64,000 nt of DNA from Streptomyces capillispiralis (lineage in GTDB: Bacteria; Actinomycetota; Actinomycetes; Streptomycetales; Streptomycetaceae), in the NCBI RefSeq assembly GCF_007829875.1, contig NZ_VIWV01000001.1, forward strand, positions 1,302,001 through 1,366,000. The letters run 5' to 3'. Below the pieces are notes generated by a model. That model did no database searches. It had not been told where the DNA came from and saw only the letters and a list, made by a program, of their open reading frames with translations. Below are positions 17,659-26,625 of this stretch, piece after piece (the first letter of the stretch is position 1; each line of letters opens with the position of its first letter). The translations under genes were made by a program, and so were the position numbers.

Positions 17659-18951
17659 TCACGGGCCGGTGGCGTCCGCCGCCTCCTGTTCGGCCCGTCG
17701 GCGGCCGGCGTCCTCGTCGGTCCGCGCGTCGTAGCTGACGAGCCTGGGCAGCGCGGCGGCGAGCAGACCGACCGCGGCCACGCAGGCGAGCCCGCCGCTC
17801 CAGATGGCCGGGCGGACGCCGGTCCAGCCGGCCATCGCACCGGCGCGGACCTGTCCGAGCTGGGGCCCGACGCTGTAGGAGAGCACCTCGATGCCGGCGA
17901 GCCGGCCGCGCAGCCGGTCGGGGATGGTCTGGTTCCAGATGGTGGAGCGGCCGAGGCCGCTCAGCATGTCCCCCGCGCCCGCCAGGCCGAGGCACAGCAG
18001 CACCAGCCAGACGTTGGACGTCCAGCCGGCCGCCGCCATCGCCAGCCCCCAGCCGGCGGCGCCGCACACCACCAGCAGGCCGTGCCGCTGCGTCCGGGAC
18101 ACCCAGCCGCTGGTCAGGCTGAGCAGCAGCGACCCGATGGCTCCCGCCGAGTACATCAGCCCCAGCGACCAGTCGGCGTCCAGCTCGTCGGCGAGGAAGG
18201 GGAAGACGGTGTTGGGGAAGGCGAAGAACATCGCCGCCAGGTCGACCGCGTACGTGCCCAGCAGCACCGGCCGGGACCAGGCGTACCGGGCGCCTTCGGC
18301 GATGCCGCGCAGGGACGGCTTGGCGGCGTGTTCGACGGGCGGCACCGGCGAGAGCCGGCGGCACATCAGGACCGACACGGCGAAGCAGACGACCGTGGTG
18401 GCGTAGGCGGGCCCGTTGCCCGCGTACGCCACGACCAGGCCGGCCAGCGCGGGGCCGCCGATCGCGCCGGCCTGCCAGCGCAGCGCGTTGAGCGCGGCCG
18501 CCGCGGCGAGCTGGTCGTGCGGGACGATGCGGGCCAGCAGCGAGTCCACGGCGGGGCGCTGGAGTCCGGCGAGGGCCGCGACTCCGGCCGCCACCACGTA
18601 CAGCGGCCACAGCAGGGGCCGCGGCAGCATGGCGTTCACCAGCAGGACGGCGGCCAGCAGTCCCAGTCCGGCCTCGGTCAGCACGATGACCTTGCGCCGG
18701 TCCACCGCGTCCGCGAGGGCGCCGCCGTACAGGCCGAACACGACCAGCGGCACCAGTTCGACCGCGCCCATGGCGCCCACCGCGAGCGGTGAGCCGGTGA
18801 GTTCCTTGATCTGGAGCGGCAGCGCGATCAGCGCCATCACACTGCCGAGGTAGGTGACCAGGCCCTGCACCCACAGCAGGCGGAAGTCCTTGGAGGAGCG
18901 CCAGGGTGTGAGGTCGGGCAGGACCGCGGCGAGCTTGGAGGTCGAGGTCAT
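17659..18951 (-). CDS. MFS transporter of the siderophore-exporter (EntS-like) type
   Basis: This 430-residue membrane protein has about twelve hydrophobic helices, the MFS loop GGALADAVDRRKVIVLTEAG and a charged C-terminal tail. Its start lies 3 bp after the stop of the siderophore ABC ATPase gene, so it is the last gene of the iron operon. EntS-like MFS proteins export siderophores or recycle them after iron release. No siderophore synthesis gene is present, so recycling or xenosiderophore handling is inferred. Confidence 0.8.
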   Translation of the reverse strand: MTSTSKLAAVLPDLTPWRSSKDFRLLWVQGLVTYLGSVMALIALPLQIKELTGSPLAVGAMGAVELVPLVVFGLYGGALADAVDRRKVIVLTEAGLGLLAAVLLVNAMLPRPLLWPLYVVAAGVAALAGLQRPAVDSLLARIVPHDQLAAAAALNALRWQAGAIGGPALAGLVVAYAGNGPAYATTVVCFAVSVLMCRRLSPVPPVEHAAKPSLRGIAEGARYAWSRPVLLGTYAVDLAAMFFAFPNTVFPFLADELDADWSLGLMYSAGAIGSLLLSLTSGWVSRTQRHGLLVVCGAAGWGLAMAAAGWTSNVWLVLLCLGLAGAGDMLSGLGRSTIWNQTIPDRLRGRLAGIEVLSYSVGPQLGQVRAGAMAGWTGVRPAIWSGGLACVAAVGLLAAALPRLVSYDARTDEDAGRRRAEQEAADATGP

Positions 18952-18954
18952 GGG

Positions 18955-19812
18955 TCAGCGGCTCCCGGCCGGCCCGGACGCGGACGAGGACGCCGTCCGC
19001 GCGCCGGTGTCCTCGGCGGCGTGGTGGCGGCCGATCGGCAGGACGAGGGGCTTGCCGGAGACCGGGTCCTCGATGACACGGCTGTCCATGCCGTACACGG
19101 TGCGCACCGTGTCCTCGGTCATGACCTCCTCGGGCGTGCCGGCGGCGTGCAGCCGTCCGGACGCCAGGGCGACGAGCCGGTCGGCGTAGCGCGCGGCCAG
19201 GTTGAGGTCGTGCAGGACCATGACGATCGTGGTGCCGCGCGAGCGGTTGAGGTCGGTGAGCAGGTCGAGGACCTCGATCTGGTGGCTGATGTCGAGGAAG
19301 GTGGTGGGCTCGTCGAGCAGCAGCAGGTCGGTCTGCTGGGCCAGTGCCATCGCGATCCACACGCGCTGGCGCTGGCCGCCGGAGAGTTCGTCGACCGAGC
19401 GCTCCACCAGGTCCGTGGTGTGGGTGGCCTCCAGTGCGGCGGCGACCGCGGCGTCGTCCTGCGCGGTCCAGCGGGAGAAGGCCCGCTGGTGGGGGTGGCG
19501 GCCCCGGCCGACCAGGTCGAGGACGGTGATGCCCTCCGGGGTGACCGGCGACTGCGGCAGCAGGCCGAGGGTGCGGGCGAGTTCCTTGGCCGGGGTGCGG
19601 TGGACCTCCTTGCCGTCCAGGACGACCCGGCCCGCGCGCGGCACGAGCAGCCGGGACATCGAGCGCAGCAGGGTGGACTTGCCGCAGGCGTTGGCACCGA
19701 CGATCACCGTGATCCGCCCGGCCGCGAGCGTCAGGTCCAGGCCCTCGATGACGGCGCGGTCGCCGTAGCCGAGCGTGAGGTCCTCGGTGGCGAGGGTGTG
19801 GGACGCGGTCAC
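18955..19812 (-). CDS. Iron-siderophore ABC transporter ATP-binding protein (FepC type)
   Basis: The 285-residue ATPase has Walker A GANACGKST, a Q-loop (LLPQSPVTPEG), signature LSGGQRQR, Walker B LLLLDEPT and H-loop VLHDLN. The spacing and the tail GTPEEVMTEDTVRTVYGM are typical of FepC/FhuC. GTG 19812 overlaps the permease stop (GTGA). It energises uptake by the two FecCD-type permeases of the operon. Confidence 0.94.
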   Translation of the reverse strand: MTASHTLATEDLTLGYGDRAVIEGLDLTLAAGRITVIVGANACGKSTLLRSMSRLLVPRAGRVVLDGKEVHRTPAKELARTLGLLPQSPVTPEGITVLDLVGRGRHPHQRAFSRWTAQDDAAVAAALEATHTTDLVERSVDELSGGQRQRVWIAMALAQQTDLLLLDEPTTFLDISHQIEVLDLLTDLNRSRGTTIVMVLHDLNLAARYADRLVALASGRLHAAGTPEEVMTEDTVRTVYGMDSRVIEDPVSGKPLVLPIGRHHAAEDTGARTASSSASGPAGSR

Positions 19813-20861
19813 AGTGAGCCTCCGGCCCGGTTGGTGCGGACGATCAGGTAAACGAGGTAGGGGGCGCCGAGGACGCCGGTGACGACGCCGACCGGGTAGC
19901 GGGTGTCGAAGGCGTACTGGCCGGTGAAGTCGGCGACCAGGACGAGCAGGGCGCCGACCAGCCCGGCGGGGACCAGCAGGGAGCCGCCGGTTCCGGTGAG
20001 GCGGGCGGCGATCGGCCCGGAGAGGAAGGCGACGAAGGCGATCGGTCCGGCCGCCGCGGTGGCGAAGGCGATGAGTCCGACGGCGGCGACGATCACCGTG
20101 ACGCGGGTGCGTTCGACGCGGACGCCGAGGGCGGACGCCGTGTCGTCGCCCAGGCTCAGCGCGCTCAGGTTGCGGCCCTGGCACAGCAGCACCGGGCCGA
20201 GCACCAGCACGGCGAGGACCGTGGGCACGGTCTCCTCCCAGGTGCTGCCGTTGAGGCTGCCGGTGAGCCAGCGCATCGCCGCCTGGAGGTCCCAGTCGCC
20301 GGCCCGGGACAGGACGTAGGAGGTGACGCTGTCGAGGAGGGCGGAGATGCCGATGCCGATGAGGATGAGCCGGGTGCCGGCGACCCCGTCGCGGAACGCG
20401 AGGGTGTAGACCAGCAGCGCGACCGCGAGCGCGGCGGCGATCGCGAGGACGGACACCTGGGTCTCGCTCAGCGAGAAGGTCACGATGGCGATGGCCGCCG
20501 CGGCGCTCGCGCCCGCGCTGATGCCGATGATGTCGGGGCTGGCGAGCGGGTTGCGGAGCATCGTCTGGAAGGTGACGCCGGCCATGCCGAAGCTGAACCC
20601 GGCGGTGAGGGCGAGCACCGCGCGGGGCAGCCGCAGCGTGCCGACGGTGAAGGAGGCGCCCGGCACCTGTTCGCCCGTGATCACGCGCAGCACGTCGGAT
20701 GCCGGGTAGAAGGTGTGTCCGGCCATGAGCGTGGTGGCGAAGGCGGCGACCACGAGGACCACCAGCGTCAGGACGATCAGCAGCCGCCGGCGGGCGTGGC
20801 GGACGCGGGCGCGGGTGACGGCGCGCAGCGTGGGCGGGGCGGTGACGACGGGGGCGCTCAC
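19809..20861 (-). CDS. FecCD-family iron-siderophore permease (second)
   Basis: This 350-residue protein has about ten hydrophobic helices with the FecCD motifs FQTMLRNPLASPDIIGISAGASAAA, LSLGDDTASALGVRVERTR and AAAGPIAFVAFLSGPIAARL. An N-terminal tail rich in Arg precedes helix 1. It forms the membrane channel with the adjacent permease. Both ends overlap neighbouring genes by 4 bp through GTGA. Confidence 0.94.
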   Translation of the reverse strand: MSAPVVTAPPTLRAVTRARVRHARRRLLIVLTLVVLVVAAFATTLMAGHTFYPASDVLRVITGEQVPGASFTVGTLRLPRAVLALTAGFSFGMAGVTFQTMLRNPLASPDIIGISAGASAAAAIAIVTFSLSETQVSVLAIAAALAVALLVYTLAFRDGVAGTRLILIGIGISALLDSVTSYVLSRAGDWDLQAAMRWLTGSLNGSTWEETVPTVLAVLVLGPVLLCQGRNLSALSLGDDTASALGVRVERTRVTVIVAAVGLIAFATAAAGPIAFVAFLSGPIAARLTGTGGSLLVPAGLVGALLVLVADFTGQYAFDTRYPVGVVTGVLGAPYLVYLIVRTNRAGGSL

Positions 20862-21901
20862 AGGGATCTGACCTTCTGGCGGCGGACGATGTGGATGAAG
20901 AAGGGGGCGCCGACGAACGCCGTCACGATGCCCACCTCGATCTCGGCCGGCCGTGCCACGACCCGTCCCACCACGTCCGCGGCCGTCAGGAGGACGGCGC
21001 CGCCGAGCGCGGAGAACGGCAGCAGCCACCGGTGGTCCACGCCCGCCAGCATGCGGCAGGCGTGCGGTACGACGAGGCCGACGAAGGCGATGGGTCCGGC
21101 GATGGCGGTGGACGCGCCGCACAGCACGACCGCGCCGAGGGCGGCGCCGGCCCGGACGAGGGCCACCCGCTCGCCGAGGCCGGCGGCGAGGTCGTCGCCG
21201 AGGGCGAGGGAGTTGAGGGCCCGGGCGGAGGCCAGGCAGATGACGAAGCCGGCCGCGAGGAACGGCACGACGCTGCCGAGCTGGGCGTAGGTGGCGCCGC
21301 CGACTCCGCCGACCTGCCACAGCCGGAAGGTGTCGGAGATGTCGTTGCGCGGCAGGACGACGGCGCTGACCAGGGAGGCGAGCGCGGCCGAGATGGCGGC
21401 TCCGGCGAGGGCCAGCTTCAGCGGGGTGGCGCCGCCGCGGCCCAGCGAGCCGACGGCGTACACGAATCCGGCGGTCAGGGCGGCCCCGGTCATCGCCGCC
21501 CAGATGTAGCCGGACACCGAGACGAGGCCGAAGTGGGCGATGCCGGTGACGACGGCGAGCGAGGCGCCCATGTTGACGCCGAGGATGCCGGGGTCGGCCA
21601 GCGGGTTGCGGGTGACGCCCTGCATGACCGCGCCGGACAGGCCGAGGGCGGCGCCCACGGTGACGGCGAGGAGGGTGCGCGGGATGCGGTTGGCGACCGC
21701 GGCCTCCTCCAGGGTGTCCTGCGCCCCGCCGAGCGCCGACCACACGTCGGCCCAGGCGACGTCGCGGGAGCCGAGGACGAGGGAGGCCGTCATGGCGGCG
21801 AGCAGCACCGCGGCGACGACGAGGAGCCAGGTGACGCGCACGCGCGCCGGACGCCGTAGCGGGACGGTGTCCGGCGCGTGCGGGATCTCGGTGACGGTCA
21901 C
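20858..21901 (-). CDS. FecCD-family iron-siderophore permease (first)
   Basis: This 347-residue membrane protein has MQGVTRNPLADPGILGVNMGASLAVV, LALGDDLAAGLGERV and TAIAGPIAFVGLVVPHACRM, the family's conserved segments including the coupling loop for the ATPase. GTG 21901 overlaps the TGA of the binding-protein gene. It pairs with the permease at 19809-20861 as the two halves of the importer. Confidence 0.94.
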   Translation of the reverse strand: MTVTEIPHAPDTVPLRRPARVRVTWLLVVAAVLLAAMTASLVLGSRDVAWADVWSALGGAQDTLEEAAVANRIPRTLLAVTVGAALGLSGAVMQGVTRNPLADPGILGVNMGASLAVVTGIAHFGLVSVSGYIWAAMTGAALTAGFVYAVGSLGRGGATPLKLALAGAAISAALASLVSAVVLPRNDISDTFRLWQVGGVGGATYAQLGSVVPFLAAGFVICLASARALNSLALGDDLAAGLGERVALVRAGAALGAVVLCGASTAIAGPIAFVGLVVPHACRMLAGVDHRWLLPFSALGGAVLLTAADVVGRVVARPAEIEVGIVTAFVGAPFFIHIVRRQKVRSL

Positions 21902-22947
21902 GCGGCCTTGTCCGCGGCCTCGGCGAGTGCCTTCACGTAGTCCTCGAGGACGTACGGGATGGACAGCGGGGTCGGGTTGGCGGCGGTGGCCAGCGGGGTG
22001 CTGCCGGGCAGCAGGTAGAGGGAGTCCCGCTTGACGGCGGCCAGCTTGGAGGTGAGCGGGTCGCTCTTGAGGGCCTTGAGGAGTTCGCCGGTGTCGTCGC
22101 CGTAGCCGGTGAGGATGTCGACGTCGTTGAAGTCGTCGATGTGCTCGGCGCTCTTGGTGAGGACGAACTTCTTCGTGGAGGCGGAGGGTTCGGAGACGCT
22201 GGCGGGGATCTTCAGGCCGAGGTCGGTGAAGAACTGGGTGCGGGTGTCGTGGGTGGTGTAGAAGCCGACCTGGCTGACGTTCTTGGACGACACGTGCGTC
22301 ATGAACATCGCCGTCTTCCCCTTGAGCTGGGGGTACTTGGCGGCGGTCCGCTCGATCCGCCCCTCGAGGTCGGCGATCAGGTCGTCGCCCTCGTCGGCCA
22401 GTCCGATGGCCTTGCTGTTGAGGCGGATGATGTCGCGCCACGGGGTCGCCCAGGCGGCCTCGGGGTAGGCCACGACGGGGGCGATGCGGCTGAGGGTCTC
22501 GTAGTCCTGCTTCGTCAGTCCGGAGTACGAGGCGAGGATGACGTCCGGCCTGGTGTCGGCGACGGCCTCGAAGTCGATGCCGTCGGTCTCGTCGAACAGG
22601 ACCGGCGTCTTGGCGTTCAGTTCCTTGAGCCGCTTCTCGACCCAGGGCAGCACGCCGTCGCCGTCGTCGTCGCCGAAGTTGGCCTTCGCCATGCCGACGG
22701 GGACGACGCCGAGGGCGAGCGGGACCTCGTCGTTGGCCCAGTTGACGGTGGCGACCCGCTCGGGCTTGGCGGGGATCTCGGTGGTCCCGAGGGCGTGCTT
22801 GATCGTCACGGGGAACTGGGCGGCGCCGTCGGCACCGGCGCCGGCGGAGTTGCTGTCGTCCTTGTCGCCGGACTCGCCGCCGCAGGCGGTGAGTCCGAAC
22901 AGGAGGGCCGCCGCGAGGGCGAGTGCGCGAAGGCGTGGGGTTCTCAT
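21898..22947 (-). CDS. Iron-siderophore substrate-binding lipoprotein
   Basis: This 349-residue protein starts MRTPRLRALALAAALLFGLTACGG, a lipoprotein signal with lipobox LTAC. A binding-protein fold follows (PERVATVNWANDEVPLALGVVPVG, ADTRPDVILASYSGLTKQDYETLSRIAPVVAYPE) of the type that captures Fe(III)-siderophores. The mature N-terminus is an acidic Ser/Gly linker. It is the first gene of a five-gene operon and lies behind an iron box about 70 bp upstream. Confidence 0.94.
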   Translation of the reverse strand: MRTPRLRALALAAALLFGLTACGGESGDKDDSNSAGAGADGAAQFPVTIKHALGTTEIPAKPERVATVNWANDEVPLALGVVPVGMAKANFGDDDGDGVLPWVEKRLKELNAKTPVLFDETDGIDFEAVADTRPDVILASYSGLTKQDYETLSRIAPVVAYPEAAWATPWRDIIRLNSKAIGLADEGDDLIADLEGRIERTAAKYPQLKGKTAMFMTHVSSKNVSQVGFYTTHDTRTQFFTDLGLKIPASVSEPSASTKKFVLTKSAEHIDDFNDVDILTGYGDDTGELLKALKSDPLTSKLAAVKRDSLYLLPGSTPLATAANPTPLSIPYVLEDYVKALAEAADKAA

Positions 22948-23018
22948 CGACCCGTGTTCCACTTTCGATCGGGGTGCCGGCGCAGGCGTGGGCGAGGGCG
23001 CCCGCCGTGCACGGCAAG

Positions 23019-23037
23019 TTAGGTAAGGCTTGCCTGC
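23019..23037. promoter_or_regulatory. IdeR/DmdR-type iron box
   Basis: TTAGGTAAGGCTTGCCTGC fits the DtxR-family consensus (TTAGGTWAGSCTWACCTAA type) except near the right edge. It lies 72 bp upstream of the binding-protein start. Fe2+-loaded DmdR/IdeR repressor should shut the uptake operon down under iron sufficiency. Confidence 0.85.
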
Positions 23038-23099
23038 ACAGCGTATGGAGCGGTGGCGCACGGATCAATCGAGCCTTTTCGACAGCCCTTGTAGCGATC

Positions 23100-23195
23100 G
23101 GGACATGCGAGGGGACATGTGACGGAACATGTGACGGGACATGCGAGGGGACATGTGACGGGACATGCGAGGGGACATGCCAGGGAACATGCGAC
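23100..23195. repeat. Array of eight 12-bp repeats between araC-like and siderophore genes
   Basis: Eight contiguous 12-bp units follow the pattern GGRACATG(C/T)(G/C)A(G/C); two decayed units extend to about 23,219. Every unit centres on ACATG, and three contain the palindrome ACATGT. The array fills the middle of a 336-bp gap (22,948-23,283) that otherwise holds only the iron box and the operon leader. Twelve bases equal four codons, so all six frames read as four-residue repeats. No confident gene is called in it. Confidence 0.9.
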
Positions 23196-23283
23196 GGGCC
23201 GTGCACCGGACATGCGGAGCGCACGGCTCCGGCCCGGGGCGCCGTCCGCACCGCTGCCTCCGGTCCGCCCCTGCCAACCCCTC

Positions 23284-24054
23284 TCAGCGCGCCCGGAACC
23301 TGCCGGGCGTCATGCCGGTCGTCCGCCGGAAGGCCGCCCCGAAGGCGCTGGCCGAGCGGTATCCGACGGCGTCGGCCACCACGTCGACCTCGCATCCGAG
23401 GGCGAGCAGCTGTACGGCGTGCTGGGCCCGTACCGAGGCGACCCAGCGGGCGAAGCTCGTGCCCGTCTCGGCGCGGAACGCCCGGGTCAGGGTGCGCGCG
23501 CTGCAGCCGAGGGCCGAGGCCCAGCCGGCCAGTGTCCGCTGGTCGGAGGGGTCGGCCCGGACCACGTCGACGATCGGCCGCAGCAGCGTGGAGGTGGGCA
23601 GCTGCACCAGCAGCGCCCGGGGCGAGGGCCGCAGGACGTCGAGGACCATCGTCTCGGTCACGGCCCGGGAACGCTGCGGCAGGTCCGGCTCCTCCAGCCG
23701 CTCCAGGAGGAGCCGGAGCAGCGGGGTGATCTCCACGGCCACGGGGACGTCGGGCAGGGCCGACACCGTGCCGTGCCGGAAGAAGTGGGCGCGGTAGGAG
23801 GTGCCGGCGACGGCGGAGGCGGAGTGCAGCTGCCCCGCCGGCATCCACAGCCCCAGGGTCGGGGTGATGCACCAGACCTGGGAACCCACCACGGCCGTGG
23901 ACGTGCCGTGCTCGTTCCACAGGAGTTCGTGCCAGGGGTGCGAGTGCTCGTTCCACGCCGTGTCGGCGTCGACGACCTCCTCGTACCCCTGGATCACGAA
24001 GGGCACGTCGACCTCGCCCGCGGCGAGCGTCGGCAGGTCCCGGGTGACACGCAT
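23284..24054 (-). CDS. AraC-family transcriptional regulator
   Basis: This 256-residue protein has an N-terminal cupin-like sensor (HSHPWHELLWNEHG, TLGLWMPAGQLHSA) and a C-terminal double helix-turn-helix (LAGWASALGCSARTLTRAFRAETGTSFARWV, DVVADAVGYRSASAFGAAFRRTTGMTPGRFR). Its position upstream of the iron-uptake operon, on the same strand, suggests control of siderophore uptake as in other AraC-type siderophore regulators. This is inference from context. Confidence 0.88.
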   Translation of the reverse strand: MRVTRDLPTLAAGEVDVPFVIQGYEEVVDADTAWNEHSHPWHELLWNEHGTSTAVVGSQVWCITPTLGLWMPAGQLHSASAVAGTSYRAHFFRHGTVSALPDVPVAVEITPLLRLLLERLEEPDLPQRSRAVTETMVLDVLRPSPRALLVQLPTSTLLRPIVDVVRADPSDQRTLAGWASALGCSARTLTRAFRAETGTSFARWVASVRAQHAVQLLALGCEVDVVADAVGYRSASAFGAAFRRTTGMTPGRFRAR

Positions 24055-24063
24055 GCGCCCAGG

Positions 24064-25149
24064 CTAACCGGAGCCCGGCCTCCGCCGGCTGTCGCGTCCG
24101 AGCAGTCCGGCGATCTCGCGGGCCGCGTCGCGGGCGGTCCGTCCGACGCCGATGAGCGTGGCGGAGGCGGGTCCCGTCCAGTCGCCGTAGCCCAGGAGGT
24201 GCAGCCGGGGTTCGCCCACGGCCCGCGTGCCCCGGGTGGCGATGCGGCCGCGCGGGCCGCGCAGGCCCAGGGGCGACAGGTGGGAGAGGGCCGGGCGGAA
24301 CCCGGTGCACCAGACGACCGCGTCGGCCGGTGCCCGGGTGCCGTCGGCCCACACCACGCCGTCGCGCTCCAGGCGTACGACCATGGGCGACGCCTTGAGC
24401 AGCCCCGCGTCCCGCGCCTCGCGCACCGGCGGTACGGCGACGATGTCGCCCAGCGAGGCGACGCCTCCGGTGTCCGCGCGGCCCTCGTCGAGGGCGCGGC
24501 GGCGGGCGGTGGCGGCGTCGAACAGGGCGCGGCCGTCGATGTCGTCGGCGAGGTAGCGCGGCGGGCGCCGGGTCACCCAGGTCAGCTCGGTGTCGTAGGC
24601 GAGGTCGGCGGCGATCTGCGCGCCCGAGTTGCCGCCTCCGACGACGATCACGCGGCCGCCCGCGAACTCCCCCGGCCCCCGGTAGGAGACGGTGTGCAGC
24701 TGCCGTCCCCCGAAGTCCGCGCGTCCCGGGACGGCCGGGAGGAAGGGACGCCACCAGGTCCCGGTCGCGCTGATCACCGCACGGGCGTGCCAGGTGCCGG
24801 AGTCGGTCTCCACCCGCAGCAGCCGTCCCTCGTCGTGCACGCCGAGCACCCGGACCGGCCGCAGCACGGGCAGCCCGTACCGCGTCTCGTAGTCCCCGAG
24901 GTAGGTCACCACGTGTCCGGCGTCCGGGTACTCCTCGCCCGGCCGCACCGGCATCAGGCGGCCCGGGAGGGAGGAGAAGGCGGCCGGGGAGAACAGGCGC
25001 AGGGAGTCCCACGCGTGCTGCCAGGCGCCGCCCGGGGTGGCCTGCGCGTCGAGGACGACGAAGTCCAGCCCCTGGCGGCGCAGGTGGTAGCCGGCGGCGA
25101 GCCCTGCCTGGCCGCCGCCGACCACCACCACGTCGACGTGCCGTGTCAT
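24064..25149 (-). CDS. arsO: ArsO-type NAD(P)H-dependent flavin monooxygenase
   Basis: This 361-residue flavoprotein has FAD motif VVVGGGQAGLAAGYHLRR near the N-terminus and NADPH motif VIVVGGGNSGAQIAADLA mid-protein. TPGGAWQHAWDSLRLFSP and DAVVWCTGFRPAL match the FMO-like ArsO group, first described beside arsenic genes on the Streptomyces plasmid pHZ227. The reaction is not firmly established; oxidation of arsenite or an organoarsenical is suspected. ATG 25149 overlaps the acr3 stop (ATGA), so it is the last gene of arsR-acr3-arsO. Confidence 0.88.
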   Translation of the reverse strand: MTRHVDVVVVGGGQAGLAAGYHLRRQGLDFVVLDAQATPGGAWQHAWDSLRLFSPAAFSSLPGRLMPVRPGEEYPDAGHVVTYLGDYETRYGLPVLRPVRVLGVHDEGRLLRVETDSGTWHARAVISATGTWWRPFLPAVPGRADFGGRQLHTVSYRGPGEFAGGRVIVVGGGNSGAQIAADLAYDTELTWVTRRPPRYLADDIDGRALFDAATARRRALDEGRADTGGVASLGDIVAVPPVREARDAGLLKASPMVVRLERDGVVWADGTRAPADAVVWCTGFRPALSHLSPLGLRGPRGRIATRGTRAVGEPRLHLLGYGDWTGPASATLIGVGRTARDAAREIAGLLGRDSRRRPGSG

Positions 25150-26228
25150 GCGGCCGGGGTGAACTTCTTGCGCCAGGCCAGGGACACGTGGACGAGGCCG
25201 ATCAGGACGGGCACCTCGATCAGCGGTCCCACGACGCCGGACAGGGCCTGGCCGGAGGTGACGCCGAAGGTGGCGATGGCGACCGCGATGGCCAGCTCGA
25301 AGTTGTTGCCGGCCGCCGTGAAGGCGAGGGTGGCGGTGCGGTCGTAGGCGAGGCCGATCGCCCTGCCGAGGAGGAAGGTGCCGGCCCACATCACGGCGAA
25401 GTACACCAGCAGCGGCAGCGCGATCCTCGCGACGTCCAGCGGCTGGGAGGTGATGGTCTTCCCCTGGAGGGCGAAGAGGATGACGATCGTGAAGAGCAGG
25501 CCGTACAGCGCCCAGGGGCCGATCCTCGGCAGGAACGTCCGCTCGTAGCTCTCGCGGCCCAGCTTCCGCTCGCCGATGCGACGGGTGAGGAAGCCGGCGA
25601 GCAGCGGAACCCCGAGGAAGATCACGACATTGAGGGCGATCTTCCACATCGAGATGTCCAGGCTCTCGCCCTCGCCCAGGCCCAGCCAGCCGGGCAGCAG
25701 GTCGAGGTAGAACCAGCCGAGCAGGCCGAACGCGAGGACCTGGAAGACGGAGTTGAGGGCGACCAGGACGGCGGCGGCCTCGCGGTCGCCGCAGGCCAGG
25801 TCGTTCCAGATGATGACCATGGCGATGCAGCGGGCCAGGCCGACGATGATCAGGCCGGTGCGGTACTCGGGCAGGTCCGGCAGGAAGATCCAGGCCAGCG
25901 CGAACATCACGGCCGGGCCGATCAGCCAGTTGACGACCAGCGACGAGACCATCAGCTTCTTGTCGCCGGTGACGGCGTCGAGCCGGTCGTAGCGGACCTT
26001 GGCGAGCACCGGATACATCATGACCAGCAGGCCGAGTGCGATCGGCAGGGAGATGCCGCCGATCTCCAGGTGCGCGAGGGCGTCGTTCATGCCGGGGATC
26101 AGGCGCCCCAGACCGAGGCCCACGGCCATGGCGACGAGGATCCATACGGCGAGGAAGCGGTCGAGTGTCGACAGCTTCGCGACGATCGAGGACTCCTCGG
26201 CGGTCGCGGGTGCTTCGGTGCGGGTCAC
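25146..26228 (-). CDS. acr3: Acr3 arsenite efflux permease
   Basis: This 360-residue protein has about ten hydrophobic helices. LIIVGLARCIAMVIIWNDLACGD holds the conserved Acr3 cysteine (Cys134), and FTAAGNNFELAIAVAIATFGVTSGQALSGVVGPLIEVPVLI is the second signature. It extrudes As(III) using the proton-motive force. GTG 26228 overlaps the arsR stop, so expression follows arsR directly. It is the basal arsenite exporter of the island. Confidence 0.96.
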   Translation of the reverse strand: MTRTEAPATAEESSIVAKLSTLDRFLAVWILVAMAVGLGLGRLIPGMNDALAHLEIGGISLPIALGLLVMMYPVLAKVRYDRLDAVTGDKKLMVSSLVVNWLIGPAVMFALAWIFLPDLPEYRTGLIIVGLARCIAMVIIWNDLACGDREAAAVLVALNSVFQVLAFGLLGWFYLDLLPGWLGLGEGESLDISMWKIALNVVIFLGVPLLAGFLTRRIGERKLGRESYERTFLPRIGPWALYGLLFTIVILFALQGKTITSQPLDVARIALPLLVYFAVMWAGTFLLGRAIGLAYDRTATLAFTAAGNNFELAIAVAIATFGVTSGQALSGVVGPLIEVPVLIGLVHVSLAWRKKFTPAA

Positions 26229-26533
26229 GGGCAGGCCCTCTTGTTGTCGGCGGCGTTGCGGGCGGACTCGGCCAGGCCGGTGAACTGCCCGGCCAGCTGA
26301 GCGATGACGTCCGGGCGCAGCTTGTAGTAGGTGAACCGGCCGCATGGCTCCGTCTCCACCACACCGGCCTCGCGCAGCACTCTCAGATGGTTGGAGAGGT
26401 TGGTCTGCCGGGCGCCGGTCTCCTCCACGAGGTGGGTGGTGCACAGCGTCTCTCGGGCGAGCAGGGTCACGATCTGCAGCCTGAGCGGGTCCGCGAGAAC
26501 CCGGATCAGGTCAGCGTCGACTGACGTCATCAT
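26225..26533 (-). CDS. arsR: ArsR-type repressor of the basal arsenic operon
   Basis: This 102-residue winged-helix protein has recognition helix RQTNLSNHLRVLREAGVV. It lacks the classical CxC. Its cysteines are in ETLCTTHLV (Cys31), TEPCGRF and the C-terminal RACP, an arrangement that may bind As(III) or another thiophilic metal across the dimer. It heads arsR-acr3-arsO and is divergent from arsC-arsT. A TGATGT-rich dyad lies directly upstream. Confidence 0.9.
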   Translation of the reverse strand: MMTSVDADLIRVLADPLRLQIVTLLARETLCTTHLVEETGARQTNLSNHLRVLREAGVVETEPCGRFTYYKLRPDVIAQLAGQFTGLAESARNAADNKRACP

Positions 26534-26535
26534 GT

Positions 26536-26555
26536 ACTGATACTCTCACATCAGT
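26536..26555. promoter_or_regulatory. ArsR operator between arsR and arsC
   Basis: ACTGAT (26536-26541) and ATCAGT (26550-26555) are perfect 6-bp inverted arms with 8 bp between, immediately upstream of the arsR start. A second dyad, GGTGG/CCACC (26556-26571), adjoins it. The region is the only control space for the divergent arsR and arsC operons, 92 bp in all. Confidence 0.65.
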
Positions 26556-26625
26556 GGTGGCTGACACCACCGGGTGCTGACGTCATGCGCGCCTGATGTC
26601 GACGTGAGACAAGTGAGACCCCCTG

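Noticed and set aside
23100..23195. CRISPR array
   Set aside because: Units are 12 bp and contiguous without unique spacers; no cas genes in the window.
23019..23213. Cys-rich 64-residue peptide read through the 12-bp array on the minus strand
   Set aside because: Every frame of a 12-bp array yields a four-residue repeat, the stop falls in the iron box and no ribosome site is convincing. Kept only as a note in the array finding.
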